In this document: positions 28,119 to 36,678 of the stretch, in pieces | Position numbering within the stretch: position 1 is the first letter of the stretch | Layout of the letters: each line of letters opens with the position of its first letter | From: Aquificaceae bacterium | Lineage (GTDB): Bacteria > Aquificota > Aquificia > Aquificales > Aquificaceae | Reading direction: 5' to 3' | NCBI GenBank assembly: GCA_025062075.1 | Contig: JANXBA010000025.1 | Location: 1 to 40,350 of the forward strand | Length of the DNA stretch: 40,350 nt | Made by a program: the position numbers and the translations under genes | Notes under the pieces: model-generated | Databases searched by the model: none | Seen by the model: the letters and a program-made list of their open reading frames with translations, nothing else | Told to the model about the DNA's origin: nothing

Positions 28119-29879
28119 TTAACTACTGATTGTTAAGATTTGGTTAAGGTGCTCAACTGCTAACGCGCTGCCTGGATGACTCTTTGCTTTTCTCTTCAGT
28201 TGGGCGCACCTTTTGGATATGTCTACCATATCGGGAGAGCCCTTCACTAAGGCCATAGACACGGTAGCTAAAGGAAACTGCCTAAGTTTCTCTTCTCTGT
28301 CCTTGCCTACGAAGTAACCTCTTTGGCGGTCTTCAGGACTGTAAAACTCAAGCAGTCCTTCTTGTAGCTCTCTTAATAGCTCTAAAAGTTCTCTTACAAG
28401 CTCTTCTACTGGTATGTCCCTTATTAAAAGCACGAAGTCGTCACCTCCCACGTGGCCTACGAAGACTTTACCTTCCATCCTCTGAGCAAAGGAGCTCAGT
28501 ATCACGCCTACCTTCTTTATCATCTGGTCTCCCGCATAGAAGCCGTAAGCGTCGTTAAAGGCCTTGAAGTTGTCCAAGTCTACGTAGCACGCCCAAAAGT
28601 CCTGGCCAAACTCCGAGAACTCTTTGGCCTTTTCCTGAAGGGCTGTGTTACCCGGGAGCTGCGTGAGAGGGTTTCTTTGAAGAAGTTCCTGCGAAAGCCT
28701 CTCGTAAAGGTACTTCACCAAAAGATGCTTTTCCACCAAATAAATCTCTCCTCCTTCTCTCCTTACGAAGACGGGCTGATTAGAAGAGATGAGAGCATGA
28801 TACAGCTTTTGCACCTTGAGGGTCTCGGTGGTCAGCTGAGGCACGCTGTCGAGCTCAAGGAAAAGACCGTCCATCCTAAGCACTACATCTTTCAGGGGCT
28901 TGTAGTAGTAGAGGTTTTTCTCCATATCACCTACGCTGTGCTTAAGCTTCCACAGGTCAATCAGATACTCTTTCTGTCCAAGCTGGAGCACCACATACCT
29001 GTGCGCTAATTTCTCTGTTGCCCGCAGAAAGTTACCAAAGCGCTCCTCCAGGTCGAGCTGTAAGACTTCAAGCCTGTTTCCTTCAGGCAAGTTTTTCTCA
29101 GCCCACTTGATGTTCACCTTTATCTGAAGGTGCTCTACCTCCTGCCCTGGCAGAGGCTTGGAGAAGTAGTAACCCTGAGCGTATTGACCGCCGAGTTCCT
29201 GAACTACGAGCTTTAAGTCCTCCTCGTGCTCTACCCCCTCGTAGATTACCTTGGCACCTATGTTAAGGCTCATCTCGGAGAGCACCTTAAGAAGCTGGTA
29301 CTTTATCTTGCTCCTTGCGGAGCCGGCTACCAACTCTCTAGGTAGCTTAATAAAGTCCAGCATACCTTCCAGCTCAAGAAGCACCTGCAAGGAGTTGTAT
29401 CCGATTCCTAAGTCGTCTATGCACAGGAGGAAGCCATATCTCTTGTAGCGGTCCAGCGCAGTCCTCAGGAGGTTTATGTCTTTGACTCTCTCTACTTCGG
29501 CAATCTCCAAGGCTATACGCTTTGGGTCAAGCTCGTACTCTTCTGCGAGCTTCACGGTGTCACACCCGTGGAAATCGGTGGAATTTAGATGGTCTGGAAA
29601 GGTGTTTAAGAAGAGGTATCCCTGAAAGCCTACTGGGAGCTCTCTCATGGCTAGCTCCCTACAGAGACAGTCTATCTCTGTCACCAAGTTAAGGTCGCTG
29701 GCTATTTGGAAAATTTTAATTGCTGGCACAAGAGAACCACCAAACTTGAACCTACTTAGAGCTTCAAGACCAATCACCCTTCCGTCAACCAGGTGCACTA
29801 TGGGCTGGTAGCAGGTGGAAACCTCTAACTTACCTAGAAAGTCCTTTTTAAGAGTGTCCTTTAGACTATTCAAGGACAT
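28119..29879 (-). CDS. EAL-(CBS-like)-GGDEF protein, c-di-GMP turnover
   Basis: ORF 586 aa; N-terminal EAL motifs (YQPIVHLVDGRVIGLEALSRF, IDDLGIGYNSLQ, YEGVEHEEDL, AQGYYFSKPL) then C-terminal NPLTQLPGN...VGHVGGDDFVLLI. Confidence 0.9.
   Translation of the reverse strand: MSLNSLKDTLKKDFLGKLEVSTCYQPIVHLVDGRVIGLEALSRFKFGGSLVPAIKIFQIASDLNLVTEIDCLCRELAMRELPVGFQGYLFLNTFPDHLNSTDFHGCDTVKLAEEYELDPKRIALEIAEVERVKDINLLRTALDRYKRYGFLLCIDDLGIGYNSLQVLLELEGMLDFIKLPRELVAGSARSKIKYQLLKVLSEMSLNIGAKVIYEGVEHEEDLKLVVQELGGQYAQGYYFSKPLPGQEVEHLQIKVNIKWAEKNLPEGNRLEVLQLDLEERFGNFLRATEKLAHRYVVLQLGQKEYLIDLWKLKHSVGDMEKNLYYYKPLKDVVLRMDGLFLELDSVPQLTTETLKVQKLYHALISSNQPVFVRREGGEIYLVEKHLLVKYLYERLSQELLQRNPLTQLPGNTALQEKAKEFSEFGQDFWACYVDLDNFKAFNDAYGFYAGDQMIKKVGVILSSFAQRMEGKVFVGHVGGDDFVLLIRDIPVEELVRELLELLRELQEGLLEFYSPEDRQRGYFVGKDREEKLRQFPLATVSMALVKGSPDMVDISKRCAQLKRKAKSHPGSALAVEHLNQILTISS
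28131..28147 (-). promoter_or_regulatory. PHO-box-like direct repeat upstream of pstS
   Basis: Plus TGTTAAGATTTGGTTAAG, i.e. GTTAA at 28132 and 28143 (11-bp spacing), 46 bp upstream of pstS ATG. Confidence 0.55.
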
Positions 29880-31110
29880 TCCTGAGCTTTTTCTGAAGGT
29901 GCATGTTTGCCCTTGAACGCACCACGGGGTACTGATGTTGGGCCAACAGTCTTAACAAGTTCATGGCTTCTGACGAGCTCATCCTGGAAAGAGCATCCGC
30001 TATCTCCATGAGGATGAGCGGGTCTGTCTCCCTGGAGGCCATCAGTTCTAAATGAGGTAAGGCAATTTCTAAGTCCTTTCTACCTACGGTGTATATGACG
30101 TTCTTTCTCATCTCCTTCACGGGATGCTCTAAAGCCATTATGAGTTTGTATTCGTAGGGCAGTTGGTGGAACTCGGTAAGGTCGTAGCCACACGCAGGGC
30201 ATACTTTGTCTTCCTTTTCTACCACGCTCCAGCAGGCAGGACAGAAGTAGAGTATGGGATTATCTGGGTCGTGCTTTAATATTTTCAACTGCTTGTGCTC
30301 TTCTATGAAGAGCAGCGGGTCTAAGTGTTCTACATCGGTGAAAAGTTCAGAGGAAACCATGAGCTCGTAGAAGGAGGCTTCATCTTCAAGGCCCTCGCGG
30401 TAGATTTCCTCTCCCTGCACGTAGACCGCATACCCGTACTTCTCTGGTGAGACGCTAACCACCAAGGCGGTTCCCTGCGTTTTATCCACGGGAACGCTTT
30501 GGAGGTTGTTGTAAAGACCGACAAGCTCGTAGTCCAAGAGCAAGAAGGCCAGGAGCTCTTCAGAGAGTTCGTAAACCCTAATGGTGCAGATGTCCTTGTT
30601 TAGGTCTTCTAAGAGCTCCTTGAGAGCTTTTTCCCCCTTGTCTTCTCCGTAGAGAGCCTTGACCACCATACCCTTCTGCAGTAGCAGGTATCCCTTTTTC
30701 AGTTTTACCCTGTTGTCAATGCTCATGAACCCAGTGGTCTCAAAGTCTATGAGCTTTTTGAAAAACTCTCTGATGTTGAAGTTTATACTTTCCATGTTTA
30801 TCCAGAGGGGTTTTTCGCTGTAAAGGGGCAGTTTATGCTTTTCGTGCAAACCAAAGGCGTGTATTACGAAGTTTTCCAGCGTGGGAAAAAAGCTCACTAA
30901 TTCAAACTTTTGCGCATGTTCTCCGAGCACCTTGCCTTCCAGTATGGGGAGAAACTCGAGTCCTTCTGCTGACTGAAACATAAAATACCCAGACCTGAGG
31001 GAACTCTTGACCGCTTCAAGAAGCCAGGAGAAGTTCAGCATGTCCCTGTGAAAAGGTCCGTACAAAGGCTTTAACTTGAGACTGCACTCAGCGAGCAGAA
31101 GCTGTTGCAT
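29866..31110 (-). CDS. Uncharacterised protein with central CxxC zinc ribbon and C-terminal HEAT-like repeats
   Basis: ORF 414 aa; CPACWSVVEKEDKVCPACGYDL; C-terminal helical repeats; coupled to neighbours by overlaps. Confidence 0.75.
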   Translation of the reverse strand: MQQLLLAECSLKLKPLYGPFHRDMLNFSWLLEAVKSSLRSGYFMFQSAEGLEFLPILEGKVLGEHAQKFELVSFFPTLENFVIHAFGLHEKHKLPLYSEKPLWINMESINFNIREFFKKLIDFETTGFMSIDNRVKLKKGYLLLQKGMVVKALYGEDKGEKALKELLEDLNKDICTIRVYELSEELLAFLLLDYELVGLYNNLQSVPVDKTQGTALVVSVSPEKYGYAVYVQGEEIYREGLEDEASFYELMVSSELFTDVEHLDPLLFIEEHKQLKILKHDPDNPILYFCPACWSVVEKEDKVCPACGYDLTEFHQLPYEYKLIMALEHPVKEMRKNVIYTVGRKDLEIALPHLELMASRETDPLILMEIADALSRMSSSEAMNLLRLLAQHQYPVVRSRANMHLQKKLRNVLE

Positions 31111-31618
31111 TGAGCACCTCCTTTAGTATAAGGCGAAAGGTCTCCGCCACGCCTATACCCGCAGAGGCCACAGCTTCTACCACCGTGTATCCGTTAAAAG
31201 CCTGCTGTATGACAGTTAGGGGTAGAGCTCCCTTTACGTCTCTCTTGTTTGCCTGAATTACGGTGGGTACTTTCGAAAGCCTGTATTGTTTCAACTCTTC
31301 GTAGGCCCTCATGTTCTCCTCTATGCTTCTTGTGGAGTCAAACACGAAGACCATACCGTTTACCTGACCGAACAGCCAACTTCTAAGAAGTCTAAACCTC
31401 TCTTGCCCGGGCGTGGTGAAAAGGCTTATGTTGACCTCTTTGTCGCCAGAACGGGTCTTTATGTTTAGGGCAAGCATGTCTATGTAGACGGTTCTGTCCT
31501 CCTTCGTCTTCTGGTGCACGCGGTCGGACACGTAGCCGGGGTAAATTTCCTTGAGTTTTTCTAAGTTCGTGGTCTTTCCCGCCATTCCAAGACCGTGGTA
31601 CAGGATGTGCACATTCAT
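31088..31618 (-). CDS. MglA/Ras-like small GTPase
   Basis: ORF 176 aa; G1 GLGMAGKTT, G3 FTTPGQERF, G4 NKRD. Confidence 0.92.
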   Translation of the reverse strand: MNVHILYHGLGMAGKTTNLEKLKEIYPGYVSDRVHQKTKEDRTVYIDMLALNIKTRSGDKEVNISLFTTPGQERFRLLRSWLFGQVNGMVFVFDSTRSIEENMRAYEELKQYRLSKVPTVIQANKRDVKGALPLTVIQQAFNGYTVVEAVASAGIGVAETFRLILKEVLNATASAR

Positions 31619-32064
31619 AGCACAAGCTCGTCAAACCTCACTACTCTGGTCTCTTTTCTTCTCATGGCGTTCTCCAGTATGGGAGCTATGTCCTTTACCA
31701 GTCTCTCCTTTAGGAGCTTTACGGTTCCCAAGGGGACTTTGTGGGAAAACACGGACGAAAGGATAAAACGCTCGTTTACCATCTGCACGTACATGTTCTT
31801 CTCTATCCCCGCAAAAAACATGTTCCTCTTTGAGGATATTATATTTTCTAGCTGGTCTACCGCACCCACCACTGCCGCTCCTATGACTGCTACCCTGTAG
31901 GCCAAGGGCTTATGACTCTGCATGTAAGGTGCGTAGCTTACCAACCTGCCCCCGTCGTCCATCAGCACCACCAAGTCAAGAAGAAGAGAATTTTTAAAGT
32001 CCTGAAGTTTCTTACTTATCTCGTTAAGCTCCTGGTCTTTTAGGCTGTAATTTACCATATCCAT
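31615..32064 (-). CDS. Roadblock/LC7-domain-like protein
   Basis: ORF 149 aa overlapping the GTPase start (ATGA); LVVLMDDGGRLVSYAPY...VIGAAVVGAVDQLENI pattern of roadblock/MglB-like folds. Confidence 0.75.
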   Translation of the reverse strand: MDMVNYSLKDQELNEISKKLQDFKNSLLLDLVVLMDDGGRLVSYAPYMQSHKPLAYRVAVIGAAVVGAVDQLENIISSKRNMFFAGIEKNMYVQMVNERFILSSVFSHKVPLGTVKLLKERLVKDIAPILENAMRRKETRVVRFDELVL

Positions 32065-32115
32065 GATTCAACCTCCTGGTCTAAGAGTAGAGTATATTAA
32101 ACTAAGGGCGGAAAG

Positions 32116-32132
32116 TGTTAAATTTTTGTTAA
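32116..32132 (-). promoter_or_regulatory. PHO-box-like direct repeat upstream of the roadblock/GTPase operon
   Basis: Plus TGTTAAATTTTTGTTAA: GTTAA at 32117 and 32128 (11-bp spacing), same arrangement as the pstS site. Confidence 0.45.
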
Positions 32133-32169
32133 GAGCTCTGGCAAGGTATGCGTTTATAATTATAGCGTA

Positions 32170-32257
32170 GGCGAGGTGCCGGAGTGGCCGAACGGGGCGG
32201 TCTCGAAAATCGCTGTGGGTTTACAGCCCACCGGGGGTTCGAATCCCTCCCTCGCCG
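32170..32257 (+). tRNA. tRNA-Ser (CGA anticodon), CCA not encoded
   Basis: GGCGAGGTGCCGGAGTGGCCGAACGGGGCGGTCTCGAAAATCGC + long variable arm + GGGGGTTCGAATCCCTCCCTCGCCG; acceptor GGCGAGG/CCTCGCC; TATAAT at 32155-32160. Confidence 0.95.
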
Positions 32258-32269
32258 TAGGAGAAAGGC

Positions 32270-32845
32270 ATGAGCTACATCGTAAGAGAGCTAAAGCCTG
32301 CCTTTGAAAGGCTCGCCGAGCCAGTAGTATCCTTCTTGCAGAGGTTGGGGGCCACGCCTAACACGGTCACCCTTACGGGCTTCCTCTTGGTGGTCTGTGG
32401 TTCCGTCTTTCTCTACTACGGGAACTACCCGGCGAGTTTTTTTCTCCTTTTGGGTGGTGGGCTGGCAGACGCTCTGGACGGGAGTCTGGCAAGACGTATG
32501 GGCAGGAGCTCACCCTTTGGTGCCTTCTTGGACTCTCTCGTGGATAGAGTGTCGGACGCCTTACCTTTTGTAGCACTTGCCCTCTCCTGGCAAGACACAG
32601 AGCTCTCTCTTCTTGCTCTGATGGCTTTGCTTTTTTCCTACACGGTGAGCTACGCTCGGGCAAGGGCAGAAGGTCTGGGATACGAGCTGAAGGTGGGACT
32701 CTTTGAACGAACGGAGAGGTGGATTCTTCTCTTGGCGGGGCTTCTTCTGAACGTCCTGCCTTTGGCAGTTGCTCTCATAGCCTTGGGCTCTTTTATAACC
32801 ACACTTCAGAGAGTTTATACTTTTAGAAAACTGGCGAGGAGGTAA
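32270..32845 (+). CDS. CDP-alcohol phosphatidyltransferase family protein
   Basis: ORF 191 aa; DALDGSLARRMGRSSPFGAFLDSLVDR matches the DG(x)2AR(x)8G(x)3D(x)3D signature. Confidence 0.93.
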   Translation: MSYIVRELKPAFERLAEPVVSFLQRLGATPNTVTLTGFLLVVCGSVFLYYGNYPASFFLLLGGGLADALDGSLARRMGRSSPFGAFLDSLVDRVSDALPFVALALSWQDTELSLLALMALLFSYTVSYARARAEGLGYELKVGLFERTERWILLLAGLLLNVLPLAVALIALGSFITTLQRVYTFRKLARR

Positions 32846-32848
32846 AGA

Positions 32849-33283
32849 ATGTTGCCAAAGGAACTTTTAGAGCTCATGCAAAGGGTTGGCGTGTTTCCTA
32901 CAGTGCTAACCACGGTAGACAAGGAAGGCAACCCTCACCTTACTTTTATAACGTGGGTGTATCCCACTGAAGATAGAACTGTGAGGATAGCCCTGAGCTC
33001 CAACGCCAAGAGTGCTAAAAACATACTGCAAACGGGCAAGGTGGGCCTGATGCTCATAGCTCAGGACAAGGCCCTTGCCTGCTACGGAGAGGCCAACCTC
33101 TTGAAGGAGAGAATAGAAGAGGTGAAGTTCCCCGTATCGGTTTTTGAGGTAAAACTTACCAGCACAGAAAACAACCTCTTTCCAGGGGGTACCATAACTG
33201 GCACCATACCTTTCATGCACACGGGAGACCTGCAAGGTGCGGGCGAGCTTGACCAGCTGGTGCTGGAAGCTCTAAAAGCTTGA
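32849..33283 (+). CDS. Pyridoxamine 5'-phosphate oxidase-like FMN-binding protein
   Basis: ORF 144 aa; VFPTVLTTVDKEGNPHLTFITWVYPTEDRTVRIALSSNAKSAKNILQTGKVGLML; SD GAGGAGG. Confidence 0.78.
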   Translation: MLPKELLELMQRVGVFPTVLTTVDKEGNPHLTFITWVYPTEDRTVRIALSSNAKSAKNILQTGKVGLMLIAQDKALACYGEANLLKERIEEVKFPVSVFEVKLTSTENNLFPGGTITGTIPFMHTGDLQGAGELDQLVLEALKA

Positions 33284-34035
33284 TGGAGAGCATCGTAGAA
33301 GTAAGCGGTCTTAATCTTACTCTGGGTGGGAAGAGCATACTCAAAGAGGTGAGCTTTCAGGTTTACAAGGGGGAGGTCTTTACCATTCTGGGTGGAAGCG
33401 GAAGCGGAAAAACCACCATAACCAAATGTCTGGTGGGTCTGTACAGGCCTGCATCGGGTAGGGTGCGGGTCTTTGGCAAAGACGTGGCCTTGCTCAGTCA
33501 GTTGGAGCTGGACGAGCTAAGAAAGGGCATTGGATACGTCTTCCAAAGTGGAGCGCTTTTTGACAGCCTAAAAGTCTGGGAGAATGTGGTGTTCTACCAT
33601 CTGGAGCATCACAGCATGGACAGAGAAGAGCTCAAGTCTACGGCGCTCAAGTATCTGAACATGGTTGGTCTGTCGGAGGAACACTTAGACCTTTATCCTT
33701 CGGAGCTCTCCGGAGGTATGCGGAAGAGGGTGGGAATAGCCAGAGCCATAGCCACAGAACCCCGTCTTCTAATCTACGACGAGCCCACCTCTGGCCTTGA
33801 CCCCATCACCAGCAGGCTCATAGACGAGCTCATCCTGTGGCTGAGAGGCAGGACGGGTTCCTCCGCCATAGTGGTGTCCCATGACCTGGTCTCTGCTTTT
33901 TCCATATCAGACCGCCTACTGGTGCTCAAGGAGGGTCGGGTGTTGCAGGTAGGCACGCGGGAAGAGCTCCTCAACTCATCCATACCCTTTGTGAGGGAGT
34001 TTCTGAAAAAGGGGCTTGGCAACTTCAGCGTCTGA
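33283..34035 (+). CDS. MlaF/Ttg2A-like ABC transporter ATP-binding protein
   Basis: GGSGSGKTTITKCLVGLYRP, YPSELSGGMRKRVGIARAIATEPRLLIYDEPTSGLDPITS; ATG at 33283. Confidence 0.9.
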   Translation: MESIVEVSGLNLTLGGKSILKEVSFQVYKGEVFTILGGSGSGKTTITKCLVGLYRPASGRVRVFGKDVALLSQLELDELRKGIGYVFQSGALFDSLKVWENVVFYHLEHHSMDREELKSTALKYLNMVGLSEEHLDLYPSELSGGMRKRVGIARAIATEPRLLIYDEPTSGLDPITSRLIDELILWLRGRTGSSAIVVSHDLVSAFSISDRLLVLKEGRVLQVGTREELLNSSIPFVREFLKKGLGNFSV

Positions 34036-34879
34036 GCCTAAACTTCCTGAAAAGTCTCACCAGTGCGACGGCCAACAGGCTCCACCATCCGCCACCCGTG
34101 CCAGTGGAGCAGCCTCCCCCACCGCCACCTGCAGGAGGAGAGGTATTCTCCAGCAGAACGATGGGGTCTCTTATCACGTTTGGCGTAAGGTCTGTGTCCA
34201 TGAAAGAGTTGTCTTGCACCACGAAGGTGACTACAGAGCCCCGTATGTCTGCCTGAGAGGTTATGTCGTAGAGGGTTCCACCCACCTGTTTGAGTAGCCT
34301 ACTGCCTGCAGGTATGGGTCTTGGAAAGACCAGGCGCACCGTCTCGTAACCCGTGTTCGTGGTGAGGGAAAACTCTATGGCTCCGTAAGGTGCCACGAAG
34401 CCTTCAGGAGGCGAGAAGGTAATCCCACTCTGCCTGAAGCTAAGAATCTGGGAAGAGGTCTCCAGTCTCACCAGGCCGACGAGAGTGTCAACGGTCCGCG
34501 TGTAGGCAGGGTCTACGTTGGGCGCAGTGGGAGGTGGGTTAGATATGGGGGGAGCGGACCTTATGAGGACAAACTCGGCTATACAGCTTTTGTTGGAATC
34601 TACGATTATGGTGCAGTTTCTGTTAGTTCCACAACTGGCGCAGTCGCCTCTCCACTCAGAGAAGGCAGAGCCCCTGTCTGGAGTAGATTGTAGCGTCACG
34701 TTAGCTCCCGCAGTGAAGTTAGCAGAGCAGGTGCCACCGCAGTTTATACCAGCAGGACCGCTTATAACACTTCCGGTGCCGTTCCCCACTTTGTTAACGG
34801 TCAAGGTGTGAGTTTGCGGAGTTTGTGCATAGGCCATCCCTAAGGATAGGGAAGCAATCAAAGACAGCTTTCTCAACAT
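34025..34879 (-). CDS. Exported protein: InlB-type bacterial repeat + choice-of-anchor-U-like domain + CTERM-like tail
   Basis: ORF 284 aa; signal peptide; HTLTVNKVGNGTGSVISGPAGINCGGTCSANFTAGANVTLQSTPDRGSAFSEWRGDC; C-terminal GGGGGGCSTGTGGGWWSLLAVALVRLFRKFRLRR. Confidence 0.75.
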   Translation of the reverse strand: MLRKLSLIASLSLGMAYAQTPQTHTLTVNKVGNGTGSVISGPAGINCGGTCSANFTAGANVTLQSTPDRGSAFSEWRGDCASCGTNRNCTIIVDSNKSCIAEFVLIRSAPPISNPPPTAPNVDPAYTRTVDTLVGLVRLETSSQILSFRQSGITFSPPEGFVAPYGAIEFSLTTNTGYETVRLVFPRPIPAGSRLLKQVGGTLYDITSQADIRGSVVTFVVQDNSFMDTDLTPNVIRDPIVLLENTSPPAGGGGGGCSTGTGGGWWSLLAVALVRLFRKFRLRR

Positions 34880-34890
34880 GGCTAACCTCC

Positions 34891-35580
34891 TCAGAAGGGC
34901 CTACATTGGTCTCCTGGGCTTTGGTAGTCAGAAAGTCTAAAACCGAAGGAGTAGTTAACTTTCCTGGTTATGCCCGAGCTTAGCTCCACCAAGTCTAGCT
35001 CAAGGTTGGCAATACCGCTGCAAATGCCCCTGTAAGAGAGTATTTGAAACTCCGTTTGGCATCCGTCCTGATTTACGAAGACATAAGGCACCTGAACTAA
35101 GAGATTTCTCTTCATTTCCTGGGTTATGGGCTGTAAGGTTACGGTAGTCTGCCCGTTGGGTAAAAGGGAAACGCCCACCGGAAATTCGTAGACTCCGGGT
35201 ATGCAACCTGTGAAGCTTATTCTGTAGCTCCTGAAGAGCACCGAAGATGGGCTTGCGGGTATAGCTCTTCCAAAAGGGTCCCTTATGGGGTCAACAAAGA
35301 AGGTGAGCCGAAGAATTTCGTTGGTTATGTTGTAGGAAATGCACGCGTCGCCCACTCTCGCAACCTGGTCACATCTAGGGAAACCGGAGTTAACGCTCGC
35401 AGTTGTAAGAATGTGATTGACCACGTCCACGTCAAGGAACTCGGGGTCGCCTCTTAAAATACTCACCGTCACCGTGTTAAAGGCGAGCATGTCGCCGGAC
35501 AAACCTTTAGAACTACCCCCACATCCTACTATGGACAGTGCGGTAGCAACCACCCAAGCACCAAAGTAAGACCTTTTCAT
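34891..35580 (-). CDS. Hypothetical lipoprotein
   Basis: ORF 229 aa; signal peptide with lipobox LSIVGC; SD GGGAGGA. Confidence 0.7.
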   Translation of the reverse strand: MKRSYFGAWVVATALSIVGCGGSSKGLSGDMLAFNTVTVSILRGDPEFLDVDVVNHILTTASVNSGFPRCDQVARVGDACISYNITNEILRLTFFVDPIRDPFGRAIPASPSSVLFRSYRISFTGCIPGVYEFPVGVSLLPNGQTTVTLQPITQEMKRNLLVQVPYVFVNQDGCQTEFQILSYRGICSGIANLELDLVELSSGITRKVNYSFGFRLSDYQSPGDQCRPF

Positions 35581-35595
35581 TTTGTTCCTCCCTTC

Positions 35596-36678
35596 TCAGT
35601 CTGGGTACTTTTCTTTTATTATAAGCACTTCCTCCAAGTTCTGGAAGAAAACTTCCAAAAGTTCAGGGTCAAAGTGTTTGCCCGAGAGCCTTCTCATGTA
35701 GTCGAGTGCCTCCTCCACGCTCCAGGCAGGTTTGTAAGGTCTCTTGGAGGTAAGGGCGTCAAACACGTCCGCTATGGAGGTTATGCGGGCTTCCACGCAT
35801 ATCTCCTCCCCTCTCTTTCCGTAGGGGTAGCCCGTCCCGTCCCACCTTTCGTGATGCTCCAGAGATATGCGCGCTGCCATCTGTAGGAGCTCGTTCTCGC
35901 TGTCCTTGAGAATTTCGTAACCTATTATGGTGTGCCTCTTCATGATTTCCCACTCTTCCCCTTCCAGTTTGCCCTTCTTGAGGAGTATGGCGTCCGGCAC
36001 GCCTATCTTACCTATGTCGTGCATGGGTGCAGCCATTTGCAAGTTGTAGCAGTACTCCTCGTCGTATCCCGATTTTTGGGCTATCAGACTTGCGATGAGA
36101 CCGATGCGCACTATGTGGTTGTACGTTTCCGGGTCCTTGTATTCGGCGGCATGGGATAGTCTCATTACCGTTTCCCTGTAGGCGGACCTTATCTTTTGGT
36201 AGAGCAGGCCAGCCTCTATTGAGTTGCCTGCGTAAGTGGCCAGCAGTTGCAAGAGCTCCATGTCCTCCAAGCTGAAATCTCCGCTGAGCTTGTTAATGGC
36301 CTGAAACACCCCTATGACCCTACCTCTGCTGTCTGTCAGAGGAACTGCCAGTATGTTTCTGGTTATGTATCCGGTGGCTTTGTCTACTTCTTTGTTAAAA
36401 CGCGGGTCCGCATAGGCATCATGTATAAGCAGAGGTTCACCTGAAGCAAAGACCGCACCCACCACGCCGGCATTGGCTGGGACCTCTATTTTGACATTTC
36501 CATGGGCCACCATGGTGTAGAGCGTGTCTTTAGAGCTGTCGTGGAGAAAAAGGCTACACCTGTCCACTTCAAGTAAGTCCTTGGCTAAGTCCGCCAGCAG
36601 GGGTATGAGCTTCTCTGCGTTGCGCTCTCTGGCTATGCTCCCTGCAGAGCTAAGCAGACGTTTGAGCTTATCAGACAT
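35596..36678 (-). CDS. GAF + HD-GYP domain protein (putative c-di-GMP phosphodiesterase)
   Basis: ORF 360 aa; GAF region (DSRGRVIGVFQAINKL), then AAPMHDIGKIGVPDAILLKKGKLEGEEWEIMKRHTIIGYEIL and HHERWDGTGYP. Confidence 0.93.
   Translation of the reverse strand: MSDKLKRLLSSAGSIARERNAEKLIPLLADLAKDLLEVDRCSLFLHDSSKDTLYTMVAHGNVKIEVPANAGVVGAVFASGEPLLIHDAYADPRFNKEVDKATGYITRNILAVPLTDSRGRVIGVFQAINKLSGDFSLEDMELLQLLATYAGNSIEAGLLYQKIRSAYRETVMRLSHAAEYKDPETYNHIVRIGLIASLIAQKSGYDEEYCYNLQMAAPMHDIGKIGVPDAILLKKGKLEGEEWEIMKRHTIIGYEILKDSENELLQMAARISLEHHERWDGTGYPYGKRGEEICVEARITSIADVFDALTSKRPYKPAWSVEEALDYMRRLSGKHFDPELLEVFFQNLEEVLIIKEKYPD

Noticed and set aside
28452-29009. 185-aa plus-strand ORF opposite the EAL-GGDEF gene
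   Set aside because: Antisense shadow ORF without start signals or family pattern.
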